This document shows, piece after piece, positions 17,479 to 26,406 of a stretch of 64,000 bases of DNA. The DNA is taken from contig NZ_RCUA01000087.1 of the NCBI RefSeq assembly GCF_003731635.1, positions 62,001 to 126,000 of the forward strand, in the 5' to 3' direction. The notes under the pieces were generated by a model. That model was given only the letters and a program-made list of their open reading frames with translations. It had not been told where the DNA came from and ran no database searches. This stretch comes from Marisediminitalea oceani (GTDB taxonomy: Bacteria; Pseudomonadota; Gammaproteobacteria; Enterobacterales; Alteromonadaceae). Numbering within the stretch: the first letter of the stretch is position 1; each line of letters opens with the position of its first letter. The position numbers and the translations under genes were made by a program.

Positions 17479-19950
17479 TTACATCTCAAACTGATAACTG
17501 AACGTTACACCAACGGTGCGAGGGCGCAGCAGGAAGTGGCCGTAACCACGTTGTAAATCGGTGCGGTTAATCTCTATGTCACCAATTCCCTGATAACCCT
17601 GGTGGGCACGAGTTGATACAAAGGCGTATTTGTCGAACAGGTTATCAACATAGAAAGTGACACTCCAGTCAAAATCAGAGATTTTGGCGGTCAGGTTGCT
17701 TACCGCATAACCGGCCAGGCTCTCACCACTACGACGTTGACCAACCGTAGTAATGATATCGCTTTGCGCGGTAATACCGTAGTTAACATCAAGCATCTTA
17801 TCGCCAAACACTTCCTGAGTGTAGGTCAGACCAAATGAGAACTGTTGTTCTGGAGAGCCAGGCAGGCGATCGCCATCTTTACCGTCAAACAGCTCATCCA
17901 GATTAGTTGGGTTACCATCTTCGTCAAACTCGTCGTACACGTTAAACAGGAATGGCGCGTCGGCCGTTAATTCTGCCTTGGTGTAGGAGTAAGTCGCATA
18001 CATAGTTAACTCATCAGTGAGCACTGCGCGGGTAAACAACTCGACACCGCGTGAGTTTGCGCCTTCAGCATTGGTTGTGATGGGTTGCTGACCATTAACC
18101 GTTGCACCACCTACCTGCGCATCTTCCCAGTCAACATTAAACACTGCCGCATTGAAGTGCAGTTTGTTTTTAAAGAACGTGGTTTTCAGGCCTAATTCAT
18201 AGTTGGTGGTGGTATCGGCGGTATAGACCTGCTCGTCTGGTAACGCACAGATAATCTGATTCTGGATTTCATCGATGTCCGGAGGACACGCGGCCACACC
18301 GTTGGCTCCACCGATACGGAAACCTTCACTTACTGTTGCGTAGGCTAATACATCATCAGTAACCTGGTAGCTGGCATTAAACTTAAACAGGGTACCTGAA
18401 TCATCCGCGCCTTCTTCACCGAAATCGAGCACGATGGAGTCGGGATCGCGGCCCAGGAACACTGTTTCGAACAGCGGTAAGTCAACGGCTGAGCGTGAGT
18501 TCACCTCATACTCGTAAGCCCGTAAACCAGCGGTAATGGTTAGTTTATCGGTGACTTCATAACTTACCTCACCAAACAACGCCTGCTCTTTAACATCGGT
18601 ATAATCCACCGAGTAGTATTCGAGCGAGTCCGGTCGAGGATTTCCACCCACTCCCCACACGTTCAGTGCGTACTCATCAAAGCCTGGCGTAAATTCCTTA
18701 CTGTAGCCAAAGCTTTCTGTGTCGTAGTAAAACCCACCTACAATCCAGGATAACGGGCCACTGGGCTCAGACACTAAACGAATTTCCTGGGTAAAGCGGT
18801 CGATATCGCCCACTTCTTCAGTGAATGCACTGAAAGCCGGGAACTCTTCATAGGAATAGGCCAGACGAATTAGCAGATCAGTCTGGTCACGATTACCGAT
18901 GTCTTCTGAGCCTGACCAACCGGTTGCTGAAACCAGTTCAGCAAAGCCTAAGTCGGCTTTTAATTCCAGGCTCAGCAGGTCATCTTCCTGCTCACGAGGT
19001 TCTTCGTAACGGTAAGCAGACTCGTACGGACCTAGCACGTCGTTTAAACCGTTAGCCGGGTCCAGGGCACCGTACTGAGTAATTGAACGGCCCTCTACCT
19101 CACGCTTCTGGTAGAAGTAGGAAACGGTTCCGTCGAACCAGTCATTCGGTGTCCAGCGCAAGGCAACACGGCCAGTCAGGGTCTTTTCGCCGTTGGCATC
19201 CTTAACCTGCTTAAGGTTTTCAGACACGGCGGTTGGATCTGTCCAGTCCGGATCAGGCAGCGAGACACCGCTTTCACGAACCACGTAGTTGTAATCCAGG
19301 TAGCCCGGATCGTTGAAATAGTTTACTGCGGCGCGAATGGCCAGCGTGTCGTCAATTAACGGCGTGTTAAATACGAAGCTCGCTTCGCCACCCATGGAAT
19401 CACTTTCGGCAACGCTGAACACATCACCTTTTACACGGCCAGTGGTCAGATCCATCTCTACTTCATTGGGCAGATAACGAATTGCACCACCAAGAGTACC
19501 GGCACCGTACAGTGTTCCCTGTGGACCAATCAGTACCTCAACCCGGTTTACATCGATTAAGCGCATGTTCAAAAACAGCGGCACATCGCCAAAGTAGGTG
19601 GCAACCGTGCCACCGTCAGAAGACGGACCCGAAGAGTTAGTATTTAATCCTCGCACAATAATAGGAGAGTCAGTTCGACCGCCCTGGTTGGTAATAGTCA
19701 GACCTGGCACCCAACGGGCCAAATCTTCTAAATCTTCTAAATTCTGGTCTTCCATGATATCAGCGGTAATCGCTGAAATATTTAGCGGAACTTCCTGTAA
19801 TGAACCGGTACGACGGGTAGCCGTTACTTCAATCTTTTCTATCTCTTTTGCACCATCAGGCTCCTGAGCCATAACAGCTGGTACCATGCAGGCAGTCATA
19901 ACTGCGCTTGCAACGATAGAATAGGCAAATCGATTACCTGGTTTATTCAT
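17479..19950 (-). CDS. TonB-dependent outer-membrane receptor
   Basis: 823 residues: signal peptide to AQEPDG, a TonB box (EKIEVTATRR, about 39-48), a plug domain with QEVPLNISAITADIMEDQNLEDLEDLARWVPGL and RGLNTNSSG, RVEVLIGPQGTLYGAGTLGGAIRYLPN, then a 22-strand-type barrel rich in aromatic and acidic residues, with the closing strand VTFSYQFEM. The plug sequence resembles receptors for organic substrates in marine bacteria rather than a named siderophore type; the ligand cannot be told. ExbB/TonB partners are not in the window. Upstream are ARG-box-like palindromes of doubtful meaning. It pairs with the downstream sulfotransferase gene. Confidence 0.95.
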   Translation of the reverse strand: MNKPGNRFAYSIVASAVMTACMVPAVMAQEPDGAKEIEKIEVTATRRTGSLQEVPLNISAITADIMEDQNLEDLEDLARWVPGLTITNQGGRTDSPIIVRGLNTNSSGPSSDGGTVATYFGDVPLFLNMRLIDVNRVEVLIGPQGTLYGAGTLGGAIRYLPNEVEMDLTTGRVKGDVFSVAESDSMGGEASFVFNTPLIDDTLAIRAAVNYFNDPGYLDYNYVVRESGVSLPDPDWTDPTAVSENLKQVKDANGEKTLTGRVALRWTPNDWFDGTVSYFYQKREVEGRSITQYGALDPANGLNDVLGPYESAYRYEEPREQEDDLLSLELKADLGFAELVSATGWSGSEDIGNRDQTDLLIRLAYSYEEFPAFSAFTEEVGDIDRFTQEIRLVSEPSGPLSWIVGGFYYDTESFGYSKEFTPGFDEYALNVWGVGGNPRPDSLEYYSVDYTDVKEQALFGEVSYEVTDKLTITAGLRAYEYEVNSRSAVDLPLFETVFLGRDPDSIVLDFGEEGADDSGTLFKFNASYQVTDDVLAYATVSEGFRIGGANGVAACPPDIDEIQNQIICALPDEQVYTADTTTNYELGLKTTFFKNKLHFNAAVFNVDWEDAQVGGATVNGQQPITTNAEGANSRGVELFTRAVLTDELTMYATYSYTKAELTADAPFLFNVYDEFDEDGNPTNLDELFDGKDGDRLPGSPEQQFSFGLTYTQEVFGDKMLDVNYGITAQSDIITTVGQRRSGESLAGYAVSNLTAKISDFDWSVTFYVDNLFDKYAFVSTRAHQGYQGIGDIEINRTDLQRGYGHFLLRPRTVGVTFSYQFEM

Positions 19951-20486
19951 GTATGCTCCTCAACGACGATAAATCGACAACTGGTTTTTTTATATCCGGC
20001 CAATACAGCAGCTTTTGTGCCTGTTTTTATTTACTTAGCCTAATTATTTAGTGGTTTTGTACAAATAATCCGCATAGTTATGCATTACTGTTCAAGAAAA
20101 ATGCAATATAGCGCTTTCACGACCGGATTGACGGCCCAATTAAGTGCAAAAAATAGTTTTAATGGCGCAAAATCGGCTGACATTCACCATTTTAGGGCGC
20201 TATTAGAAAAGTCGCACATAAAACATGCATAATTATGTGAATAAATATGTAGAACGACACACTTTGTGTATAAACTCCCGGCTGCTTTTTGTCTTCATCA
20301 ACAGCTTACGTGGACAGGAGAATGTTGCAGATAACAAAGTGGTTTTGTTCAGGCTTTGTTTATTGCTCTAAATCTTTACTAATTTTGCAATCTGACTAAA
20401 CAGAAAATTCGAAATACGATTACACGTCGATGTCCCTTAGGGACGATAAAGAATTTTTGATTTAAAAACTTCTCTGGATGAGAAAT
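19951..20486. promoter_or_regulatory. 536-base upstream region of the TonB receptor
   Basis: No gene seen. Palindromic AT-rich sites occur: GCATAGTTATGC at 20072-20083, TGCATAATTATGTG at 20226-20239 and the overlapping TGAATAAATATGTA at 20238-20251. Each matches 12-13 of the 14 positions of the ArgR half-operator TGMATWWWWATKCA, but not in the 21-base phased pairs of real ArgR operators. A short GTCCC-TTA-GGGAC hairpin at 20432-20444 lies downstream of the tRNA without a T run. Confidence 0.35.
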
Positions 20487-20562
20487 TGGAGCGGGAAACG
20501 AGATTCGAACTCGCGACCCCAACCTTGGCAAGGTTGTGCTCTACCAACTGAGCTATTCCCGC
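20487..20562 (-). tRNA. tRNA-Gly (anticodon GCC)
   Basis: Read on the minus strand: acceptor GCGGGAA, D arm with AGCTCAGTTGGTAGAGC, anticodon loop TTGCCAA (anticodon GCC), T arm with GTTCGAATC, acceptor TTCCCGC, discriminator T and an encoded CCA at 20487-20489. The cloverleaf is complete. E. coli has three such genes at the equivalent site next to orn; only one is present here. Confidence 0.98.
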
Positions 20563-20661
20563 TTAAGAGTGGTACTTCGTTTGAAGTGGTGCGCATTTTA
20601 CAAAATTATTTTGCCAGTGCAACACCTATTTTCATTTTTTTGCGTTTTTTTGTCTGAATGC

Positions 20662-21207
20662 TTAAATACTAAACACTTTCTCGCGATAGAACTGCATTTC
20701 AGCGATAGATTCACGGATATCATCCAGTGCCTGGTGAGTGCCCTGCTTGGTAAATCCATCGAGCGCTTCCGGCTTCCAGCGACGAACCAACTCTTTAATG
20801 GTGCTAACATCCACATTGCGATAATGGAAGTAGGCTTCAAGCTCCGGCATGTATTTCACCATGAAGCGGCGATCCTGACCTATAGTGTTGCCACACAGCG
20901 GCGATTTGCCGGCATCTACGTACTGAGCCAAAAAGGCAATGGTTTGTTTAGCCGCGGCATCTTCATCAAACTCACTGTCACGACAACGCTGGGTAAGACC
21001 ACTCTCGCCATGTACCCGGGTACACCACTCATCCATCCCATCAAGAATTGCATCGCTCTGGTGCACGGCAATCACCGGCCCTTCGGCAATAACATTTAGC
21101 TGGGGGTCCGTCACAATAGTGGCAATTTCCAGTACTTTACAGGTTTCAGGGTCCAGACCGGTCATTTCCATATCGATCCACACCAGGTTGTCATTGTTTT
21201 TTGCCAT
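20662..21207 (-). CDS. orn: oligoribonuclease
   Basis: Essential 3'-5' exoribonuclease of the DEDDh family that degrades 2-5-mers, including pGpG from cyclic di-GMP turnover, which connects it to the diguanylate cyclase in this window. Motifs seen: Exo[13 protein letters not shown] at the N-terminus, ExoII with [25 protein letters not shown] in the middle (catalytic Asp in GQDRRF), and Exo[17 protein letters not shown] at the end. At 181 residues it has the usual length. It is divergent from rsgA, as in E. coli, and tRNA-Gly lies beyond its 3' end on the same strand. Confidence 0.97.
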   Translation of the reverse strand: MAKNNDNLVWIDMEMTGLDPETCKVLEIATIVTDPQLNVIAEGPVIAVHQSDAILDGMDEWCTRVHGESGLTQRCRDSEFDEDAAAKQTIAFLAQYVDAGKSPLCGNTIGQDRRFMVKYMPELEAYFHYRNVDVSTIKELVRRWKPEALDGFTKQGTHQALDDIRESIAEMQFYREKVFSI

Positions 21208-21295
21208 TAACCTTGCCTATTTTCTCTCAAGAGGTGACACATAAAGTGCACAAAAGGTATCATGCACAGCCTAAAACGCAAACTTCGAGAACGGC

Positions 21296-22342
21296 GTGGC
21301 CAAGAAACCCAAATTATCCCATCGACAAAAGCGACAGGTAGCGGCAAACCGCCAGAAACGCCTGTCTCGCAAACAGCAATCATCTCCTGATTTATCTTCA
21401 TTGCTGGCTGGCCGGGTAATTGGTCGTTTTGGTAAACAAGCCGATGTTCAGGACACCGAAGGCAACGTGGTTCGGTGTCATATTCGTCGCACCATCGAAT
21501 CGGTAGTATGCGGCGATGAGGTGCTGTTTGCCCGTTCCGAAGTCCCCGACGAAAATATAGGCGGGGTTATCGAAATTGTACAGGATCGGCGCACCGTGCT
21601 AACCCGCCCGGATTTTTATGATGGCGTGAAACCCATTGCTGCCAATATCGACCAGATTATCGTGGTGTCGTCGGTAAAGCCGGAATTGTCGCTTAACATT
21701 ATCGACCGCTATCTGGTGGCCTGTGAAGACACCGACATCAAGCCCTTACTGGTGCTTAATAAAGTCGAGCTTTTAAGTGACGAAGAACGTGAAACCGTGA
21801 GTGCTTCTCTGGCCATCTACCAGGAGCTTGGCTACGAGTTATTGCTTACCAGTTGTAAAAGTGGCGAAGGCATTACTGAGCTGCATGAACGTTTACGTGA
21901 TAAAACCAGCGTGTTTGTGGGTCAGTCCGGGGTGGGTAAATCGAGTATCATCAATCAGGTACTGCCCGATGCCGACGAATTAGTGGGTGAGATTTCCGAA
22001 AACTCAGGTTTAGGGACACACACTACTACCGCTGCAAAATTATTACCCATTCCTTCTGGCGGGGAGTTGATAGACTCTCCCGGGGTGCGTGAATTTGCTT
22101 TGTGGCACCTCCCTCAGGAACGCATCACCTGGGGCTTTATTGAATTCAGAGATTACCTGGGCGGCTGTAAATTCCGTGACTGTAAACACCTCAACGATCC
22201 GGGCTGTATCATTCGTCAGGCCGTGGAAGAGGGTAAAATCAATCAGCAGCGTTATGATAATTACCATCGGATCATCGCCGCCATGGCCGAGCAGCGCCCG
22301 GCATATGCGAACCGTCTTATATCAAACCCTGATGAACCATAA
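21296..22342 (+). CDS. rsgA: small ribosomal subunit biogenesis GTPase RsgA
   Basis: Circularly permuted GTPase that helps finish 30S subunits. The order is OB domain (about 35-105), then G4 (LNKVEL, 154-159), G1 (GQSGVGKSS, 209-217) and G3 (DSPG, 260-263), then the zinc site C291-C296-H298-C304. The GTG at 21296 gives the basic N-terminus MAKKPKLSHRQKRQ that matches the family. At 348 residues it has normal length. It is divergent from orn and upstream of psd, the same order as in E. coli. Confidence 0.97.
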   Translation: MAKKPKLSHRQKRQVAANRQKRLSRKQQSSPDLSSLLAGRVIGRFGKQADVQDTEGNVVRCHIRRTIESVVCGDEVLFARSEVPDENIGGVIEIVQDRRTVLTRPDFYDGVKPIAANIDQIIVVSSVKPELSLNIIDRYLVACEDTDIKPLLVLNKVELLSDEERETVSASLAIYQELGYELLLTSCKSGEGITELHERLRDKTSVFVGQSGVGKSSIINQVLPDADELVGEISENSGLGTHTTTAAKLLPIPSGGELIDSPGVREFALWHLPQERITWGFIEFRDYLGGCKFRDCKHLNDPGCIIRQAVEEGKINQQRYDNYHRIIAAMAEQRPAYANRLISNPDEP

Positions 22343-22446
22343 CCTTATGTTGGTATGTTTCCCCGCAAAATCGGCTACAATAGGCACCATTAGGCGCAAA
22401 TAGCCCTCAGGCTGTGCCAGACAACATGTAATTAGGAGCATTCACT

Positions 22447-23313
22447 TTGTTGAATTGGTTTAAAGTCAACCTGCAGTATGTACTGCCTAAACACCTTATT
22501 TCCCGGTTAGTGGGTAAACTGGCCGCTGCAGAAGCAGGCGCCCTGACTACCTGGCTGATCAAGCTGTTTATAAAACAGTTTAAGGTCAATATGGACGAGG
22601 CAATGTACTCTCAGCCAGAAGACTATCGTACCTTTAATGCTTTCTTTACCCGACCGTTAAAGCCCGGCGTACGTCCTATTGAAGAAAATGACGACGTGCT
22701 GTGTCATTCTGTAGACGGCACTGTCAGCCAGTTTGGTGATATTGTTGGCGAAGACCTTATTCAGGCGAAAGGCCACAAGTTTACTTTATCGGCTCTACTG
22801 GGTGGCAATCCGGATCTGGCCCAGCCATTTAAAGGCGGTAAGTTTGCCACCATCTATCTGTCACCTAAGGACTACCACCGTATCCATATGCCTATCGAAG
22901 GCAAGCTTACCGACATGGTGTATGTGCCCGGCGAACTATTTTCAGTGAATCCGCTAACGGCAGAAAATGTACCAGGCTTGTTTGCCCGCAACGAGCGGGT
23001 AGTCACCATTTATGATACGCCGGTGGGCAAAATGGCCATTGTACTGGTGGGTGCAACGATTGTTGCCAGTATCGATACCGTTTGGGCCGGCACCGTTACC
23101 CCGCCAGCCGGTAAGCATGTCACTCATTGGCGCTACGAAGGCGACGAAGGGATTAATCTGGCCAAAGGTGAAGAGCTTGGTCAGTTTAAGCTGGGCTCAA
23201 CGATTGTGGTGTGTTTTGAGCCGGATAAGGTCGACTTTGCCGACCTGGCCCTTGAGCAGGTTACCCGGTTAGGCCAGCCTTTTGCGACCAAAACAGCCCC
23301 TGCCGCTGATTAA
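22447..23313 (+). CDS. psd: phosphatidylserine decarboxylase proenzyme
   Basis: Inner-membrane enzyme that makes phosphatidylethanolamine. It is self-cleaved at the LGST motif (249-252, Gly-Ser bond), which yields the pyruvoyl alpha chain. Also seen are the [10 protein letters not shown] region, [12 protein letters not shown] with the active-site histidine, and LFARNERV. The start is TTG, chosen because AGGAG lies about 8 bases upstream and the protein then begins [15 protein letters not shown], like E. coli Psd. At 288 residues it lacks the C-terminal extension of E. coli. Its TAA overlaps the ATG of the next gene (TAATG). Confidence 0.96.
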   Translation: MLNWFKVNLQYVLPKHLISRLVGKLAAAEAGALTTWLIKLFIKQFKVNMDEAMYSQPEDYRTFNAFFTRPLKPGVRPIEENDDVLCHSVDGTVSQFGDIVGEDLIQAKGHKFTLSALLGGNPDLAQPFKGGKFATIYLSPKDYHRIHMPIEGKLTDMVYVPGELFSVNPLTAENVPGLFARNERVVTIYDTPVGKMAIVLVGATIVASIDTVWAGTVTPPAGKHVTHWRYEGDEGINLAKGEELGQFKLGSTIVVCFEPDKVDFADLALEQVTRLGQPFATKTAPAAD

Positions 23314-24188
23314 TGGATCCCGTTAAAAAGAGCCTTGTTACCCTTCACCTTGCGGTAGTGCTTTTAGGGGGTACCGGGCTCTTTTCCAAGATCATCCCAC
23401 TAAACGCCATCGACATCACGTTGGGGCGAAGTCTGTTTGCCTGTCTGGCCTTATGCCTTTTCGTCAGGGCTGGCAGAGAGCATCTGCGTCTTGAACGCCG
23501 CCTCGATTATTTTATTGCCATTGGGCTGGGCGTACTTATGGCGGCTCACTGGGCCACCTATTTTGCTTCCATGCAGTACGCAGGTGTCTCGGTAGGGATG
23601 ATTGCCATGTTCACTTTTCCGGTGATTACCGTATTACTTGAGCCGCTGTTTGAGAAAACCCGACTGGCCTGGCAGGACATGCTCAGCGCACTGGTTGTTG
23701 TTATCGGTATCGTGTTAATTGTGCCTGAGATATCGTTGGATAATGATGTCACGCTTGGCGTGGGACTCGGTGTGATTTCAGCAGTCCTTTATGCAGTACG
23801 AAACTTATCCTTAAGAAAGTACTTTTCTCACTATAGCGGTGCCCGTTCCATGGCCTGGCAAACGCTGATTATTGTTTTATGCCTGCTACCGTTCAGTGAC
23901 CTGACAAGTACCCAACAGGACACCAGTGTATGGTTGTTGCTGCTGGCACTGGGTACGGCATTTACGGCGCTGCCTCATGCGCTCGTGGCGAATAGTCTGG
24001 CCCACCTGCGTGCCAAAACCTTTTCACTAATCGCCTGTATGCAGCCTTTTTACGGGGTGATTTTTGCCATTATCCTGCTTAACGAGTCGCCGGGATGGCA
24101 GACCCTGCTGGGCGGAATTTTAGTGACCTCAGCGTCAATTTATGAAACAGTAAACACCCATAAATCAGCATCTGCCACCAATGAGTAA
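23313..24188 (+). CDS. EamA/DMT-family membrane transporter
   Basis: 291 residues with ten predicted membrane helices in two EamA repeats of five; LFVRAGREHLRLERR is one of the cytoplasmic loops. The first repeat ends near residue 140, the second contains AVLYAVRNLSLRKYF and TAFTALPHALVANSLAHLRA. Members export or import small metabolites such as amino acids and nucleotides; the substrate is not evident. It overlaps psd by one base and is followed 5 bases on by the phosphodiesterase gene, so the three are likely co-transcribed. It is not in the E. coli psd neighbourhood, so this is a lineage-specific addition. Confidence 0.85.
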   Translation: MDPVKKSLVTLHLAVVLLGGTGLFSKIIPLNAIDITLGRSLFACLALCLFVRAGREHLRLERRLDYFIAIGLGVLMAAHWATYFASMQYAGVSVGMIAMFTFPVITVLLEPLFEKTRLAWQDMLSALVVVIGIVLIVPEISLDNDVTLGVGLGVISAVLYAVRNLSLRKYFSHYSGARSMAWQTLIIVLCLLPFSDLTSTQQDTSVWLLLLALGTAFTALPHALVANSLAHLRAKTFSLIACMQPFYGVIFAIILLNESPGWQTLLGGILVTSASIYETVNTHKSASATNE

Positions 24189-24193
24189 TCGTT

Positions 24194-24892
24194 ATGTGGA
24201 TCTTAGGTCACCGCGGCGCCAGCGCAGCAGCACCTGAAAATACTCTGGCCGCGTTTTCACTGGCCATGACACAACAGGCAACGGGTATCGAACTCGATGT
24301 TTATCAGGTCGAAGATGAAATTGTCATTATTCACGACCGCTGGTTAAACCGCACTACCAACGGCAAGGGCATGGTTACCAGCCATCCGCTTTCATACCTG
24401 CGTAGTCTGGATGCCGGTAATGGTGAAGTCATCCCCTATCTGGCAGAGGTATTCGAAATTCTGCCCGCAGACGCCGTGCTTAATGTGGAAATTAAACACC
24501 TGAGTAATGTGGATAGCTGGCTGGAGAAAATTCGCCAGGGCCTTGCTCAGAGCGGCTTCCCGGCTGAAAACCTGATTATCTCTTCGTTTAATCACCGCTG
24601 GATCCGCCAGATTAAAGCCGCCTGGCCGCAGGTGCACATTGGCGCACTCACTGCTACCTATCCCGAGAATGGGTTGGGTTTTGCCCACGATTTGGATGCC
24701 TTTTCGCTCCATATGGCACTGGATGTAGTAGATGAGTTCTATGTAAAAGAAGCCCGTCAGGCAGGTTTAAAAGTACTGGTGTATACCGTGGATTATCCTG
24801 AGGATATGCTGATGCTGAAAGCCTGGGGCGTAGATGGGATTTTTACCAATGTGCCGGACATAGCCCGACAGGTACTTAGCCCCGGGGAATAA
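24194..24892 (+). CDS. ugpQ: cytosolic-type glycerophosphodiester phosphodiesterase
   Basis: Hydrolyses glycerophosphodiesters, products of phospholipid breakdown, to glycerol 3-phosphate and an alcohol. The N-terminal block MWILGHRGASAAAPENTLAAF has the catalytic HR and PENT, followed by GIELDVYQVEDEIVIIHD with the metal ligands E and D and the second catalytic His. VEIKH near residue 97 continues the TIM barrel. There is no signal peptide, so it is UgpQ-like rather than GlpQ. It sits in an apparent phospholipid cluster with psd. It converges with the MerC-like gene with only 2 bases between the stop codons. Confidence 0.92.
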   Translation: MWILGHRGASAAAPENTLAAFSLAMTQQATGIELDVYQVEDEIVIIHDRWLNRTTNGKGMVTSHPLSYLRSLDAGNGEVIPYLAEVFEILPADAVLNVEIKHLSNVDSWLEKIRQGLAQSGFPAENLIISSFNHRWIRQIKAAWPQVHIGALTATYPENGLGFAHDLDAFSLHMALDVVDEFYVKEARQAGLKVLVYTVDYPEDMLMLKAWGVDGIFTNVPDIARQVLSPGE

Positions 24893-24894
24893 TC

Positions 24895-25311
24895 TTAACG
24901 GTGATTACTGGCCAGATGCTGAGAAACCACTTTGCCTTTGCAGCATCGACACTTTCGGCACAAGCGCAGGTTTAGCCAGTGGCCGAGAATAATCAGGCCG
25001 GCGCCAAAAGCGATAGTAAAGGGCTCGCCGGACTCACCAAACATGTCCTTAAACCAGTAAATCACCCCGCCACTTAGCAGTAGCAACAACGGGTAGTATT
25101 TACCATGATAGCGCACGGCACCGCTGATAAGCGCGACGCTACCGATAAGAATGGATAAGCTTAAAATGGTCCGTTCAAACCAGGTTTGGCCGAACATGCT
25201 GGAAGCCAGCAATGGTAGCAGCGGGATCGCCAGACAATGCAAAGCGCACAGACTTGAGATCCAGATCCCAAGCCGGTCTAAAAATGTTGGATTGTCGATG
25301 GGTGATTGCAT
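24895..25311 (-). CDS. MerC-domain membrane protein, probably zinc-related
   Basis: 138 residues with four membrane segments and an N-terminal cysteine pair (ISSLCALHCLAIPLLPLL) typical of the MerC family of metal carriers, plus a Cys-rich C-terminal tail (LRLCRKCRCCKGK) not usual in MerC. Mercury transport is the founding role, but no mer genes are nearby. A near-perfect Zur-box palindrome lies 20 bases upstream of the ATG, so the protein is more likely derepressed under zinc starvation and concerned with zinc uptake. That role is an inference from the operator and family. Confidence 0.82.
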   Translation of the reverse strand: MQSPIDNPTFLDRLGIWISSLCALHCLAIPLLPLLASSMFGQTWFERTILSLSILIGSVALISGAVRYHGKYYPLLLLLSGGVIYWFKDMFGESGEPFTIAFGAGLIILGHWLNLRLCRKCRCCKGKVVSQHLASNHR

Positions 25312-25330
25312 AACTACCTTACCTTCAGCT

Positions 25331-25349
25331 GATGTTATAATATAACATC
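25331..25349. promoter_or_regulatory. Zur-box palindrome
   Basis: GATGTTATAATATAACATC is a 19-base perfect palindrome about its central base. It contains GTTATAnTATAAC, the core of the gammaproteobacterial Zur consensus (as in the E. coli znu promoters). It lies 20 bases upstream of the MerC-like gene start. Confidence 0.75.
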
Positions 25350-25452
25350 CTTGAGTTTTTTCAAGATCCCATCAACGATCTTCATGCAAATAGCGGCAAA
25401 TTTCGACGAATGACATAGGGTAATAGCTTAAAACCCTGCTAAGAGCGTTTGT

Positions 25453-26271
25453 TTAGTTAGGCGCGGCAACACTTACCTGAGTGCTGCTGGCGTATTCACG
25501 TTGCGGTGTGTCAGGTTTAGCAAAGTAGTCGTGCATTGATTTCAGCACGAAGTGCTGTGCCGGCAGATTAGCGAGTTTTTCCTGCAGAAACTCAATGGTT
25601 CCCGGGTGGGGGTGAGCAATTATAATCACTTTAGAGTGCTTACGGGTTAGCGCTATCGCCCGCTGCCACTGCTCATTCATGAAGTCTTCGGTTTGTTCAT
25701 GATCCAGAAACACGTGACGTCTGGCATTGGGGATCTGTTTTTCACGGGCCACCTGTTGGGCCACGGTAAAGCGCGTGGTGCGACTATCAACAAAAAATAA
25801 CCCGGTGTGTTTAATCACATTCATCAGCGGGTGTAGCGCCTGGCCCGATGCCGTAAGTACACTGCCCATGTGATTGTTCACGCCAATAGCATAAGGTACC
25901 GAGGCAAGAGCAGCCTCAAAGGTCGCGGTAATTTCGTTGGCATACATCGAAGAGGTGATGGCTCCGGGCCCCAGCGGTTTGTCGGATTGCGCTTCCATTG
26001 GCAGATGCAGCATTACATCACGGGATTGAGCATGTGCTCGCTCAGCAAAAGCCTGGCCCTGCGGTGTATGGGGCAAAATGGAGAAAGTCACGGATTCAGG
26101 CAGCGCGAATGCCCGTTCGTCGGTGGCACGATAGCCCATATCATCAATGATGATATAAAGTTCTGCAGGTGCCTGGGATGGCTGATGTGCGGTCGCACGA
26201 CTGGCAGCCGTTGTTGTCTGGCTAACCAGCATTCCCCACACAATAACGCAATATATACCGAGCTGTTTCAA
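25453..26271 (-). CDS. yibQ: divergent polysaccharide deacetylase family protein (YibQ type)
   Basis: Exported protein with a signal peptide (MKQLGIYCVIVWGMLVSQTTTAASR) and a DUF610/divergent polysaccharide deacetylase domain: LYIIIDDMGY (metal Asp pair), FSILPHTPQG, DVMLHLPMEAQ, GVNNHMGS and FVDSRTT, later IIAHPHPGTIEFL. The catalytic mechanism in E. coli YibQ is not settled. It is next to envC and gpmM as in E. coli, and the gap of 135 bases to envC holds no terminator, so it may share the transcript. At 272 residues it is shorter than E. coli YibQ (319). Confidence 0.9.
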   Translation of the reverse strand: MKQLGIYCVIVWGMLVSQTTTAASRATAHQPSQAPAELYIIIDDMGYRATDERAFALPESVTFSILPHTPQGQAFAERAHAQSRDVMLHLPMEAQSDKPLGPGAITSSMYANEITATFEAALASVPYAIGVNNHMGSVLTASGQALHPLMNVIKHTGLFFVDSRTTRFTVAQQVAREKQIPNARRHVFLDHEQTEDFMNEQWQRAIALTRKHSKVIIIAHPHPGTIEFLQEKLANLPAQHFVLKSMHDYFAKPDTPQREYASSTQVSVAAPN

Positions 26272-26406
26272 GAGCGCACTTAAACCTGATTATTTGTAAT
26301 TGTTATGGCCGCTAGCATACCAGCCGGGTTCACAATTACCAATATCAACTGCCATCAACCGCCTTATCTGCATCCATACCAGTCTGGCCCAGGCTATACG
26401 AATAGG

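Noticed and set aside
20432-20444. GTCCC-TTA-GGGAC hairpin as terminator for tRNA-Gly
   Set aside because: Only 5 bp and not followed by T residues on the minus strand.
20536-21099. A 187-codon plus-strand frame opposite orn
   Set aside because: It lies antisense to a fully conserved orn gene and shows no family features.
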